From NCBI GenBank assembly GCA_023101725.1, contig JALJCO010007154.1, forward strand, positions 248,001 to 312,000: a DNA stretch of 64,000 bases, given 5' to 3'. A program made the translations under genes and the position numbers. This DNA is from Atherinomorus stipes (taxonomy: Eukaryota; Chordata; Actinopteri; Atheriniformes; Atherinidae). The notes beneath the pieces were generated by a model, which saw nothing but the letters and a program-made list of their open reading frames with translations, did no database searches and had not been told where the DNA came from. Positions 1 to 11,961 of the stretch are shown here, piece after piece; within the stretch, counting starts at the first letter, position 1; each line of letters starts with the position of its first letter.

Positions 1-138
1 GAGCAATGTTTAAGCTTTTAGTGCCATCACAAGTGGCACAAGCATACAATATAAACAAACATGTTTCATTATTTTTCATAAACTCAAAATGAATAATGAC
101 CATTGAGTTTAGATATATCCAATGTCCAGATTGTTTAC

Positions 139-2282
139 CTGTCCAGCATTACTTTCTGTTTTACAGCTGGTTGTCTGTGTTCAACAGGGGTGATGGAGCT
201 TAGCCTCTGATCCAGCCGCCTGATGAAAACACAAGCAAAAGACTTTTAGAGGTTACTTGAGAAATTCCTCCTTGTGTATAAATAGAATGTCAATATTGTG
301 TACCTATAGTCTCCTGAGGCACTGCCGCTTCTGAAGCCCCCGTGGGATCGAGAACGGTTTGCTGTCCAGTTAGAAAAACTTCCAGCTGATGGTTGCCGCA
401 GAGACGACCTTGGTGTCACTAAGACAGCACAGATAAAGAACAGATTGCTCTCAGTGTAGGGGAAAAAAGTGAAGTGAAAGTTTGATGAGTAAAGAGGGAT
501 CACCAAAACTAACTTTCCTGTTTGACAAACATGCACATTATACTTTGGCTAAAATGTGTCTAGATAGATGGAGAGTAAACAGATAAGGTCGAAAGCAAGG
601 GCAGAGGGGTGCTGCAACCTAAATGCATCCATGTTTTGTTCATATTTTAGGGATACAAAATACTATAATGAAGTATATACATGTCCAGATTTTTTTCCCC
701 ATAAAAACCCTCTCTGTGTCTGTGCAGCTGGTAAAACTGTCCACAGCCAAATGTCAGGATAATGTCAACTGAAAGCATCTTCCATCATCTTGCAGTAATG
801 TGTTTATTTGCATGCAATTCATGCACTCATCAATTTTTCCTTTCAGTCTTTCTTCTCAGTTAAGGCTGGGTGAGAAGGACAAACATTCATATTGGCATTT
901 TATCTACAGTGCCAGTCAAAAATCAGAAGGAACATCGCAAATAAGTTTTTCGTACCATCTAACATGTAGGGGTTGGAAAGTCTGAATCGCATCTTGCAGT
1001 TGACGACTTGTGAGCGACCAGACTTCTTGGAGTTCCTCTGCTTGGCAACCAGCTCAGCAATGTGAGCCGTCTCTTCACAGACTGCAGCAAAGCATTTCAA
1101 CTACAGAAGAAATTCATTTCCACTTTTATAAACACATGGGTGCAATGTTCATTTTCAGAACAATGCTAACAAATGAGCAAAATCTTCCAAATTACAAGAT
1201 CTTAATATTAGGGATGCACGATAACCATTTTTTGAAACTGATACTGATAACTGATAAATTTCAGCTCCTAAAGGCCGATACCGATTTCACACACACATAC
1301 CTAATAATACCAAATCAAAAAATCCAACTGTATGGGGTAGCTCATGTCTAAAATAAGGGGAAAGTGGTTTGGAGGCAGTTTGGGTCTCCCCTGTGTAGCA
1401 GCAGTTTTCTTTCCCCAATCACAATATCTCAGCGAGAAAAGCTTAAAAGTGGGATTTTCAACTACTGCATGTCCGATCTTAAAAATTCCAACTTCGTCCA
1501 AAGTCGTCATGATATCGGACTAGGGATGTATATCGTTATGATTTTATCGATACCGATACCAATATCGATACTCCTTATCGATACCGGTATTTATCGATTC
1601 TCTTATTGATACTATAACATAATTTAGAGTAAATAATAAAGACATTACAAGATGTTACAAGATCCAGTGGTGGAGAATATTTGTTCAGATGACGTTGAAG
1701 AAGCCTGGACATAAAAGTGGGTGAAGGACAGCTGGGAGAATAAGGGAATTGTGTTTGTCTTAGTCTATCATTGTGATTATTTGACTGCGTAATGATAACG
1801 TGATGGTTAGGTAGATGTACAAAAAGTATCAATAAGAGTATCGTTAGTCCAGAATCTTAACGGTACCCTGGTATCGTTAAGATTAGGAACCGGTACCAAA
1901 CGATACCGGTACTCGGTATACATCCCTATATCGGACTTATCAGAATGACGTCATAATTTCCTGTTATTGGCCCAATAATTATCATGCATCCCTACTTAAT
2001 ATGTTCATGTTTATAGTCCAACTGAGTTATCGTGTCAAAAATGGCCTAAACCAACGCTTCAGTGCCACAAGCTCTCACCTCTCCCATATGATACTGCAAC
2101 CGCACCACAGAGGGAATGCTTTTGAGGTAGTCTTCCAGCTTTGAGAAGCCCAGCTTCTTCAGGGGAATGCCCTCTCCACACAGTGCGCGGTATTCTGACT
2201 GAAGGGTGTTAATGGACACGCCAGTCTTGCTTGACTGGAGGACAGCCCTTAACATTTTCTTTATGGACTCGCTGTCCGACAT
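139..2282 (-). CDS. tdrd7: Tudor domain-containing protein 7, N-terminal part (partial, 4 exons)
   Basis: TDRD7 is a LOTUS- and Tudor-domain protein of germ granules and lens RNA granules. Exons on the minus strand: 2079-2282 (start ATG at 2282, 68 codons), 956-1100, 304-418 and 139-219; all junctions are GT-AG and in phase. The first exon encodes a LOTUS/OST-HTH domain at about residues 4-65, with KMLRAVLQS, a GIPLKKLGF segment and the end IPSVVRL, very close to remembered human TDRD7. Exon 2 continues with ETAHIAELVAKQR and exon 3 keeps LRQP, as in the human protein. An in-frame ATG at 2312 lies 10 codons upstream but probably falls across a UTR acceptor; the 2282 start aligns better. The other LOTUS domains and the Tudor domains lie beyond position 1. 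Fish have tdrd7a and tdrd7b; I cannot say which this is. Confidence 0.9.
1201..2002. mobile_element. hAT-type MITE (outer) in tdrd7 intron 1
   Basis: The element runs from 1209 to 1994, starting TAGGGATGCACGATA and ending with the inverted form GCATCCCTA. It is flanked by a perfect 8-bp direct repeat, CTTAATAT, at 1201-1208 and 1995-2002, the target-site duplication expected for hAT transposons. It has no coding capacity. A second element is inserted inside it. Confidence 0.85.
1513..1936. mobile_element. hAT-type MITE (inner, nested)
   Basis: The element runs from 1521 to 1928, with ends TAGGGATGTATATCG and GTATACATCCCTA, and is flanked by a perfect 8-bp duplication TATCGGAC at 1513-1520 and 1929-1936. 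The interior is dominated by ATCGATACCGATACC-like words. It sits inside the outer hAT MITE and is therefore younger. Confidence 0.88.
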
Positions 2283-3679
2283 CTTCACAGGCAAAAACTG
2301 ATGCAGAAACAACAGTTGAACACATTAAAATCGTTACTGGACAGTACTGCTTCCACTAGATGTGCAGAAACTCTTGTAGAGATTTCAATATAGATGCAGC
2401 ATGATGGAAGGTTCAGCGGTAATGCAATGAAAACAACATGCAAGTCTGTGGTATTTACCTTGGGGTGAAACTATGTAAACATTAGTGACAATGTGACAAT
2501 GTAAAGAGAAAACACATTGGGTCAGCATCACAAAGTACTTTGAAAGTGGACATCAAGTTTTAAAATTAAGTAGGGCCCTTTAAAAATCCACGATCACGGA
2601 ATCGCGGAATTGAACATTAAAAACTGAGTTTATTATAAAAGCGGAATGTCACGGAAATGAGCAACGATTTCCGAAAATGTGGGGTTTTTTTCTTATTAAA
2701 AAGCAAGCTTTGCCCAGAAAAATGCTCCAAAGGGGCTCCAGATCCAGCAATGATGGACTTTTTTTTTATAGCCACAGTAAACCCCAGCCAAACTAAATCC
2801 AGGTAAATGACTAAGTATTAACTTATTGATTCCTGTGCTCAGCATGTGTTGCATGCGTCCAGGTGGGCCACTACACTGAGCCTGAAAGGAAACTGTTTGT
2901 TATATGAAATGCAGCTGTCTGAGCACAAAACTTGCATAAAAAAAAAACGGTTCACACTGATCTGAGTGTCAAAATGAATGCACCTGAAACGCAATAAACT
3001 ACGGCGATGTCAATACTCAGTGCAGGAAATCTCGCAAATCCTTGCAAACCTGTCCACAGAAATCCCCAAGAATAACCAACCCATTTCTTGAAAATGTGCC
3101 CAGTGTTTCTGCATACTAACGTCGTGGTGCGCAAAGTCGGAGATCACGATAAAGATGATTCCTCGTAGATACTAAAGTTCTTAATTACTTGAAAAAATTA
3201 TTTTATTTAGTTAATTCTAATAACGCAGAGGAGATGACACATTAGTAATGAATTCTGATGCATGGCAACACAATATCACAAGACATTAGAAACCTAAATC
3301 TGCAGTTAAACTGTTTTCTTTTCAACTGTCTGTTAACGGTTTTGAACACAGTGACCGTGCCTATTTTGGTGTGCCCATTTTAATTACATATTTCCAACGT
3401 CACTGTCTGATACCTTGGAAATGTACAATTAGATTTTATTCAGTTTTCTCAGAGAATCTAGCATACTGAAACAATGGTTACCGGCCAACAAAGTAGATAT
3501 AATGCCCGCTAGCCAACGCCTAAGTGTTAGCTCGGGGACTTTCGTCTGAAGCAAGTAACAAGCCTAATTTCCGTATTTCGGATTCCATTGAATATTTAAA
3601 AAATAAAACATTAAACTTTTTGCAAACTATAAAAAATATACTTACGATTACAGATAGCACGGCTTAAATGGTAACGATA

Positions 3680-3800
3680 CCTGTGTAATTTCTGGTAGCT
3701 AGCCAAAACTTCCAACAATCTCTTTCGACGCAAACCAGACAACGATCACAAAAACGTGCAAGCCAACAAGTTCAAAATGGCTGCCCAGTTTACATCCGCA
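3680..3800 (-). promoter_or_regulatory. tdrd7: Probable tdrd7 promoter and 5' untranslated exon
   Basis: On the minus strand a plausible non-coding first exon ends at 3680 with a GTATCG donor, and the coding exon is preceded by an acceptor near 2295. At 3771-3788 the plus strand reads TTCAAAATGGCTGCCC, a good YY1-like core (AAATGGC) of the kind found at start sites of TATA-less vertebrate promoters. The start site is an inference. Confidence 0.45.
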
Positions 3801-3875
3801 ATGTCATCAACATCAACGTCCAGTCGTCCTAAACTGTGGTTCTTATTTTATTTTATTGAAAGTTTTGAATAAATG

Positions 3876-3937
<62 letters not shown>

Positions 3938-3940
3938 TCT
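3876..3940. repeat. (TA)n/(TG)n microsatellite
   Basis: Alternating TA runs flank a short TG run. It lies between the tdrd7 promoter and the 3' end of stra6l. A TTA/TTG trinucleotide run (4141-4180) and a poly-C run (4229-4247) follow within 350 bp. Confidence 0.95.
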
Positions 3941-4391
3941 ATTTTTTAAATTCTAACAAGTCAAAGTAAATATCTTTGTTTTAGTTTATTTTCTCTTCGC
4001 AGCAAAACAGAGGCTGTATAACTTCAGCTAAATGTAAATAAATAGATAACAGCCGTTTCCATTGTTGACATTTTTATGAAATGAAACACAGAATTTTAGT
4101 TTTACTTCCAAAAGCGCAAACGTTGACTATACAAATTACATTTTATTATTATTATTATTGTTATTATTATTATTATTATAAGGAATACATGCCAAGTGTT
4201 AACATCCAGATGGAAAGCATTGGGACACCCCCCCCCCCCCCCCCCCCAAAAAAAATGGACAATGTCATACTGTCACCAAGATTAAATACATATGAACATT
4301 TGTGTTTTTTGTATTTCTTTCATTTTTCATGTTAGTCCATTGATCCATTTTTGTGTCCAAAATGAATGCTCATATCATAAGAACCACGGAG

Positions 4392-4397
4392 TTTATT
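4392..4397 (-). terminator. stra6l: Polyadenylation signal of stra6l
   Basis: AATAAA on the minus strand starts only 2 nt after the TAG stop codon at 4400-4402. A second AATAAA-like site lies in the TTA repeat near 4141-4148. Either would give a short 3'UTR. Confidence 0.5.
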
Positions 4398-4399
4398 TT

Positions 4400-7300
4400 C
4401 TAACAGTTTTCCTCTGGTGTGGTGATGATCTCTGGTGATGCTTGCACCACTGACTGGCAGCTCTGTGCTTGGGATGCCATGACCCAAGCCCTCACTACTG
4501 TGTCCGATGGGTGAGATGACTCTATTAATGATGAGGAGAGGTGGTGTTTTCTGAGCAGGATCAGACGAGGGTTCTTCAGTAAGGTGTAAAACAATGACCA
4601 GCGCCTCCTGGCCCGGCTATTCACAGGAGATGCTGTAAAAACAAAAGTGAGTGTGAAGTAAAACTATACAGACAGGCGGAAACTCATGGACAAATGTTCA
4701 TGATGCATACACTCTTCTAACCTGATAGAATCGTGTCAAATGAGGCGTATGTCAATGTACTGTGCCTCTCTAGAGTTTTGGAGATCAAAAGCTGGCAGAA
4801 ACACACCATGACTGGGTTGTTATGATAATGGTCAGCAAAAATCATCCCAATCCATGTGTTGTAGCCTGAAACATGCAGGAAATACAGTTAGACTCATATC
4901 CTGTATGAGATGAGAACAACATTGAAATTCATGCTTTTTAAGATGAAAAACTAAGATGAGATGCCTAACAGACTCTGCAATCTCATATACTTCAAATCTT
5001 ATCATGTCAAATGCAATATGATGTGGCAGTTAAATACACTTTCTGGCTTATATAAGATTATCTTTTGCAGGTTTATGACAAATGCAGTCATAGACCATTT
5101 ATTTTCTGTCAAATGCTGCCATCTCCTGGAAGATAGGAATGCAAGCAGATTCTATATTCATAGCCCCATCTACATTAAATGATGTAAAAAAAAAAAAAGA
5201 TAATCTTTCTTTCTGTTTTTCTTTTGATTAATTTGGATGTTAATTACTGCTCTTTGACACATGTTCAGAACAGTAAAATCTAAGCTTACCAGCATCCATC
5301 TTTTCATATCCCCTCTGCATTATAGTCCGGTCTATACGGGACACCAACCATGTTCCAACCACAACGCTAAGCAACAGCCTGACTATGCAGGTGCTGATTC
5401 CCATCACCACGTTGTAGTAAAAGAAGAAATAGTTGAAGCAGTGGAACGCTTTTCTGGGAGGCAAACAAAGTAAAAGTTACTATAATGTACTAGGGCTGCC
5501 ACAAATGATTATTGTGATACTCATCTAGTCACCAATTATTTTGATGATTAATTGACTAATCAGATTATGATTATACATTATTATATGTATATGTATATAT
5601 ACATACACATACATTTACAGTTTCAGTCAAAAGTTTGGACACACTTTCACACTGAAACTAATGGAAAACTCCACTGCTATTCTTGTCCACAGTCTCATCA
5701 CCTTCTGGATCAGCTGCTGTAATTCACTTCTGGCCTCCCAGATAAATCCCTACAGAAGCTGCAGCTCCTTCAGAACTCTGATCCCCATCTCACCAGTTCT
5801 TTAAATGCTATGTTGTATGTAAAATACATTTGGATTGATTAGATCCCTTACTGGTGATGGATAAGAACATTACCTAGAAGTTTTAAAGGGTGCATTTAAT
5901 ATTCTGTATGTGTTACCTTATTGAAGCTACTCAGCAGGAGAGGATGTCTATTAATTGCTTCAGACATGATGATAAATCAATTTTTTTAAATGATTCCTGT
6001 CACCAGCCATTAAGAGTTAGTTTTCATTGACAAATAAATTATTCAGATTTTACTTGACTGTTCCAAATCATACCAACCTGTTGTTAAGAGCCAGCGGTTT
6101 CTCTTTATCTGTGGGAGACATTTTGTCCTGAAGAAAGAAGACCTGAACTAGTACTATCTGGAGAATTACCAAGCCGATCACCAGCCCAATGGTTAGACTG
6201 AAGGACACCAGAGAAAAATGAAAGTAAGCAAGTACATCCATTCATTTAAACGTCACAGAGAAAGCTGCCTTACATGATGAGACCGAGGTTTGAGAGCATG
6301 CTCAGTGCTCTCCCATGCTGTATTGGAAGAACCACCACATAGACAAACAGCAGAGCAAATAGGAAGTGCACAAAGTGGACAATCAGGTAACCTTAAATGG
6401 AATGACAGAGAAACACATAACTGATTGATTTAAAACCCACATTTTAAGCTTAAAATGAATCCCATAAGTTAGTAGCCTGTGCTTTTGCCCATTTTATTCT
6501 TTTTAGGTCAACAACATTCTTTGCCATCCTTCATAATAGAGGCATTGTTAACGTTCTTATCATCTGCATTTACTCAGTTTCATTCAGTATTTTAAGTTTA
6601 CCCCCTATAATAAGAGTATTAGATCATACATCTAGCTCATAACCTTTGGAGTTTTATATTTTATGAAGAAAGGCTTACCCCACAGTGTGAAAGCTATTTG
6701 CCATCCTGAGTATCTTGCAATGGAAGCCTGTGAAATTCAACAAGAAAACTTATTTGGGCATTTTAATATAGGTGGCAATAACTAAAGAGATTATGCAGGT
6801 TTACAGGCACAAATGGGCTTACATGGGTGCATTCATATACTTTAAATTATAATAAACTCACACTCAAATAGCCTCTTTTGCTTGAGCAGTATTATTCCAA
6901 GAGAATTGCCACAGTGATATAACCAAATGCTTCACAATACGTGTACCAAATGTAGGTAAATGCATCATAATATGGAGCAAAAGTTGCATGATTGTTATTC
7001 TCTGTACCCAAATGGCCTGAAATATGTGTGCCATTTGCTCATGGGAATGTCTGGGAAGCACTGGCCCCTGAAAGACAAGTGATGTCCCCAGTGCATGTCT
7101 AAAAATGATGTTATCTTTTCCATCCAGCTGTTCAATTCCAATGTTTCTGAGCTTCCTTTTACTTTCTATATATAGTGCTATGTGCAAAATAACCTAAGCT
7201 TACGGACTGCTACATAGACTAGACTGGTAAGTTGTAAGTGGAAACTGTTTGGATAGGCGTGTTCACAACCCAACTTAAACTGATTAGACTAATGATTCAT

Positions 7301-10300
7301 CACCAACAGAACCAGCTGTCAATGGTTCTGCTTCTCGGTTAACATAAACTGGGAGGATGTGTCCCAAGTTTCGGATATCCAGTCAGCCCCTCTTTGATTA
7401 GTTGTTGGCCCTGCTGTTGAACCAAAGCTTTAGAATATCCCCTGTACCTGCGGTCTGTGTGTTTTACTTACAACACTGACGGCAGAACGAGGGTTGTGAA
7501 ACCTCTCAGGAAGAAAGCCCTTCTGTCCCTTCCACAGTCTTTTCAAATGTTTCCTAGGACAACAGTTCACAAAGCAAGTCATCACAGCATGGGCAAATGA
7601 ACAAACAAATATTTTCTCTCTACTTTTAAATCTCGTGAATTTATGCAGGTAACCAGCATCTTAAAATTCAGTTATTATTATTTTTCTTGTACCTGTAACA
7701 TGCCAAAATATGGAAGGTGTAGGCTACAGAGTTGAGACTTGCAAAGATTGTGGTGGCAAGCCAAGACTCTTAAATGGAAAAAAAAGAATAAAATTGCCAT
7801 TGTTACATTTTGAGAAGGCCGAGTTTGTAAATGGCATTTGCAAAATTTGTTTGAGGTCCATTTTAGACATGCATTATACAGTGTTGCCAAAAGTATTGGC
7901 TCACCTGCCTTGACTCACATATGAGCTTAAGTGACATCCCATTCCTAATCCATAGGGTTCAATATGACGTTGGTCCACCCTTCGCAGCTAGAACAGCCTC
8001 AACTCTTCTGGGAAGGCTGTTAACAAGGTTTAAGAGTGTGTTTATGGAGTTTTTGACCGTTCTTCCAGAAGCACATTTGTGAGGTCACACACTGATGTTG
8101 GACAAGAAGGCCTGGCCCTCAGTCTCTGCTCTAATTCATCCCAAAGTTGTTCAATGGGGTTGAGGTCAGGACTCTGTGGAGGCCAGTTAAGTTTATCCAC
8201 ACCAGACTCTGCATCCAGGTCTTTATGGACCTGCTTTGTGCATTGGTGCACAGTCATGTTGGAAGATGAAGGGGCCAGCTCCAAACTACTCCCACAAAGT
8301 TGGGAGCATGGAATTGTCCAGAATGTCTTGGTATGCTGAAGCATTTAGAGCTTCTTTCACTGGAACTAAGGGGCCAAGCCCAGCTCCTGAAAAACACCCC
8401 CACACCATAATCCTCCCTCCACCAAACTTTACAATTGGCACAATGCAGTCAGACAAGTAACGTTGTCCTGGCAACCGCCAAACCAAGACTTGTCCTTCAG
8501 ATTGCCAGATGGAGGAGAGCGATTCGTCACTCCAGAGAACGCCTCCACTGCTCTAGAGTCCAGTAGCAGCTGCTTTACGCCACTGCATCCACGCTTTGCA
8601 TTCCACTTGGTGATGTATGGATGGATGCAGCTGATCGCCATGGAAACCCATTCCATGAAGCTGTTCTTGAGCTGATCTGAAGGCCTAATGAAATTTGGAG
8701 GTCTGTGGTCATTGACTGCAGAAAGTTGGCGACCTCTTTCCATTATGTGTGTCATCATCCGCTAGCCCCGCTCCGTCAGTTTACGTGGTCTACCACTTCG
8801 TGGCTGAGTTGCTGTCTTTCCCAAACGCTTCCATTTTCTTATAACACAGCTGACAGTTGACTGTGAAATATTTAGGAGCAAGGAAATTTCACGACTGGAT
8901 TAGTTGCACAGATGGCATCCTATCACAGTTCCAAGCTGGAATTCACTGAGCTCCTCAGAGGGACACATTCTTTCACAAATGATTGTAAAAACAGTCTGCA
9001 TGCCTAGCTGCGTCATGTAATACACCTATGGCCCTGGAAGTGATTGGAACACCTGATTCCCATCATTTGGACTGGTGAGCAAATACTTTTGGCAATATAG
9101 TGTATGTCTTAATCCCAGGATCATATATGCCCCCCAGCGTGGGGGGATAACTCACTCCTGGCCACATCAATGAATTCTTCTAGTTGTGGGATCATGTATC
9201 CCAAAGAATCAGTCTGGTTACATGAGTTAACCAGGTTTTTTAATGTATCCTTCCAGCTTTGAAGTTGGTCAAAGGCAACATCACTGAGACTGTAGTCTGC
9301 CAGTGTCATCTGGAGTAATGGCAGAAACACATAAACACAAATGTCAGTTCATGCGTGATCCAAACAACATTTAAAAATCCAAGTAGATTGATTGAACTTG
9401 TCATTTTGCTCAGTAAAACTGAATTTTCCTCACCGTATACAGGCCTATCAGGGATATAATGACAGTGCCAATAATTCTGCTGGGAAATTTGAAGTACGGG
9501 TCCCACTCATACACTCTTCTCTGGAACCAGCTGAGTGTTTTGCTGCAACATAGAAAATAATGTCAAATGCAACCTGTATGTGCATGCATGTGAGAGCATC
9601 CATGACTGGATAGTTAAATCACCTTTAAACCCTGCAGAGAAAGTCTGTTTTACAAAAAATTTGTATCCAAACAAAATCAGGGTTAAGAGGTGTGTGTGTA
9701 TCAACTGGAGGGTCTGCAAATTGATTCCAGGCTACATGTCAAAGTTTCCTTGGGCAAGACGCTGAACCCCTGGTTGCCTCCTGTGCCTTTTGGGATATGA
9801 ATGGGTAATTGTGACATGTAGTTTAAAGCACGTTGAGTGGTCAACATGACTGGAGAAGCACTACAAGTACAGTCCATTTACCATAACCATGGGGCTTGGT
9901 TGTGTATACCTGGAAGTCAACCCGATGTGTTGGGTAGTCCGAAATAACACAAAAAAACTTCATTCAAATTACAACCCAACAGCTAATAACTTAACACTCA
10001 ACAGAAATAACCTCATGACGGGTTTTCATAATACCCAAATCTATTAAAATAACCCAATCAAATTAACCGACAGGCCCAACCTGTTGGGTTAAAAAAAACA
10101 ACGCAGTAGAGGTGATCAAACAAACATTAATACTACTGTTATTGATTTTGATGAATGAAATTATTTTCCACTTATTAGATATGAATAAGTGGCACCTGCA
10201 AGACATCTGGACCTTTATTCAGCATTACCTACAGTCATTTAGTGATTTAAACTTCAGCAGTATTGGTGCATGTGTGGATGAATGTATATATCAACCTGTG

Positions 10301-11898
10301 CTGTGTTTTTCTCAGCAAACGTTTCACATGCAGCGCCTGGTGTTGTCCAACCAGCTCCTCGGGGTCCTGACAGAAGATTAAACATAGTTCACGACAAAAA
10401 CACAATTCAAAAAGCCAAAATAAGGTACGGTGAGAAATTAAAAAAAAAAAAATGCTCCCCATAAGTTGTGATGTGAATTGTTATGTACAGCTCATTCAGT
10501 TTTTCTCTTAGTGGGAAATATGGGTCAGGAATCATCCAATATTTGCAGCTGTCACACTGACCTCTGGTTCCAGCTGCAGACGTATCCGAACATCTTTAAC
10601 CAACATGTAAATATATCGTCCCAAGAGGAATACGAGTGAGAGGATGCAAGGCCACTGGGAAATTATCTTCTGGTATTTACCCAGAATCTTTAAAAGCAGA
10701 AACACCATGATTAATATACTGTAAAATGATGTTAACGACAGGGTCTAATGTCATTGGCTTTGGGTTGGAACCCACTGGATCCTTGTTCAGATACTGCAGC
10801 TGACACATGACACTGGGTTTAGTCTCTGTCTGCCTTACCTTACCACCGGGACAGGTGAATGTATCCCAGGCTGTGACCATGGTCCTAAAAACAACAGCCA
10901 TACATCAGCTTTTTTTTTTCTTATGATGTTAAAGCTACATAGTGGAGAAAAAATAAATAAATGAATGAAAATTTTACCAGGATGCAGAGTAGAGTATACC
11001 TAATACTGCTCCAGCCATTCTGAATGGTGTGGACAGACAGGCAAAGAAAGGAAAATACACCAGGCCCACCTCTAAAGCTCCAATCAGGTACACTATAGCT
11101 GAGGTTAACAATTAGAGAACATCAGATCAGGTAATATAGTCACTGATACATGAGTATGGTAATGATGTCAAAGAATAAACAAGTACCTCTGGCCCAGGAA
11201 GGAACAGTGAAGGGGACATAATTTTCTGAGAAGAGCAGCAAAACGCTGCTTGACACGGCACCAAATGCAAAGCCATAGGACCAGCGGTTACTGAGACTCC
11301 CTACAGTGTCCAAAGGCCTGAGGACCAATGATGACAAAATGTTCAAATAATGTCATGGTGCATACGAAATATCTCAATCTAAATGCTATTTGAGCACCAG
11401 CTGCATTTTTTTAAATTTCATTATCGTTGACTTACACCACAACACCGAATCGTCCATCTAGGAAGGGCAATCTTTGGTCAATAGCCAGTCTTTGGGCTCG
11501 TCTCTGGAGGAATGACAGCACCCCTGCAATCAGCACCTGGGGGACAAGAATGATATCTGTACATAAACTCACTTAATAATGATCAAACAGCATCATCGCC
11601 TCTGAGTAAAAATGATAGGTGGCATGTTTATCTTAATGTCTCACACAGTATTTGATTCATACACATTTGTCCTACATATCTGCTGATTACTGCTTAAGTT
11701 AATGTAAAAAAAATGGATTCTGCCTCGACGCTATCTGTGATTCTTCAGTTTTTGCATTTCACTGCTGTTACTGTGTATGCCATATTCTCTGTTCATTATA
11801 TGATTGATGACTTATTGTAGAACCAATATAATTTTGAAATTGGCACTTTAAGGATTTCAAGGGGGAAAAAATACCCTGTGCACTTGAAAAAGAAAGAG

Positions 11899-11961
<63 letters not shown>

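Noticed and set aside
8042..8758. Three minus-strand open frames as separate genes
   Set aside because: They are fragments in different frames of one Tc1-like transposase.
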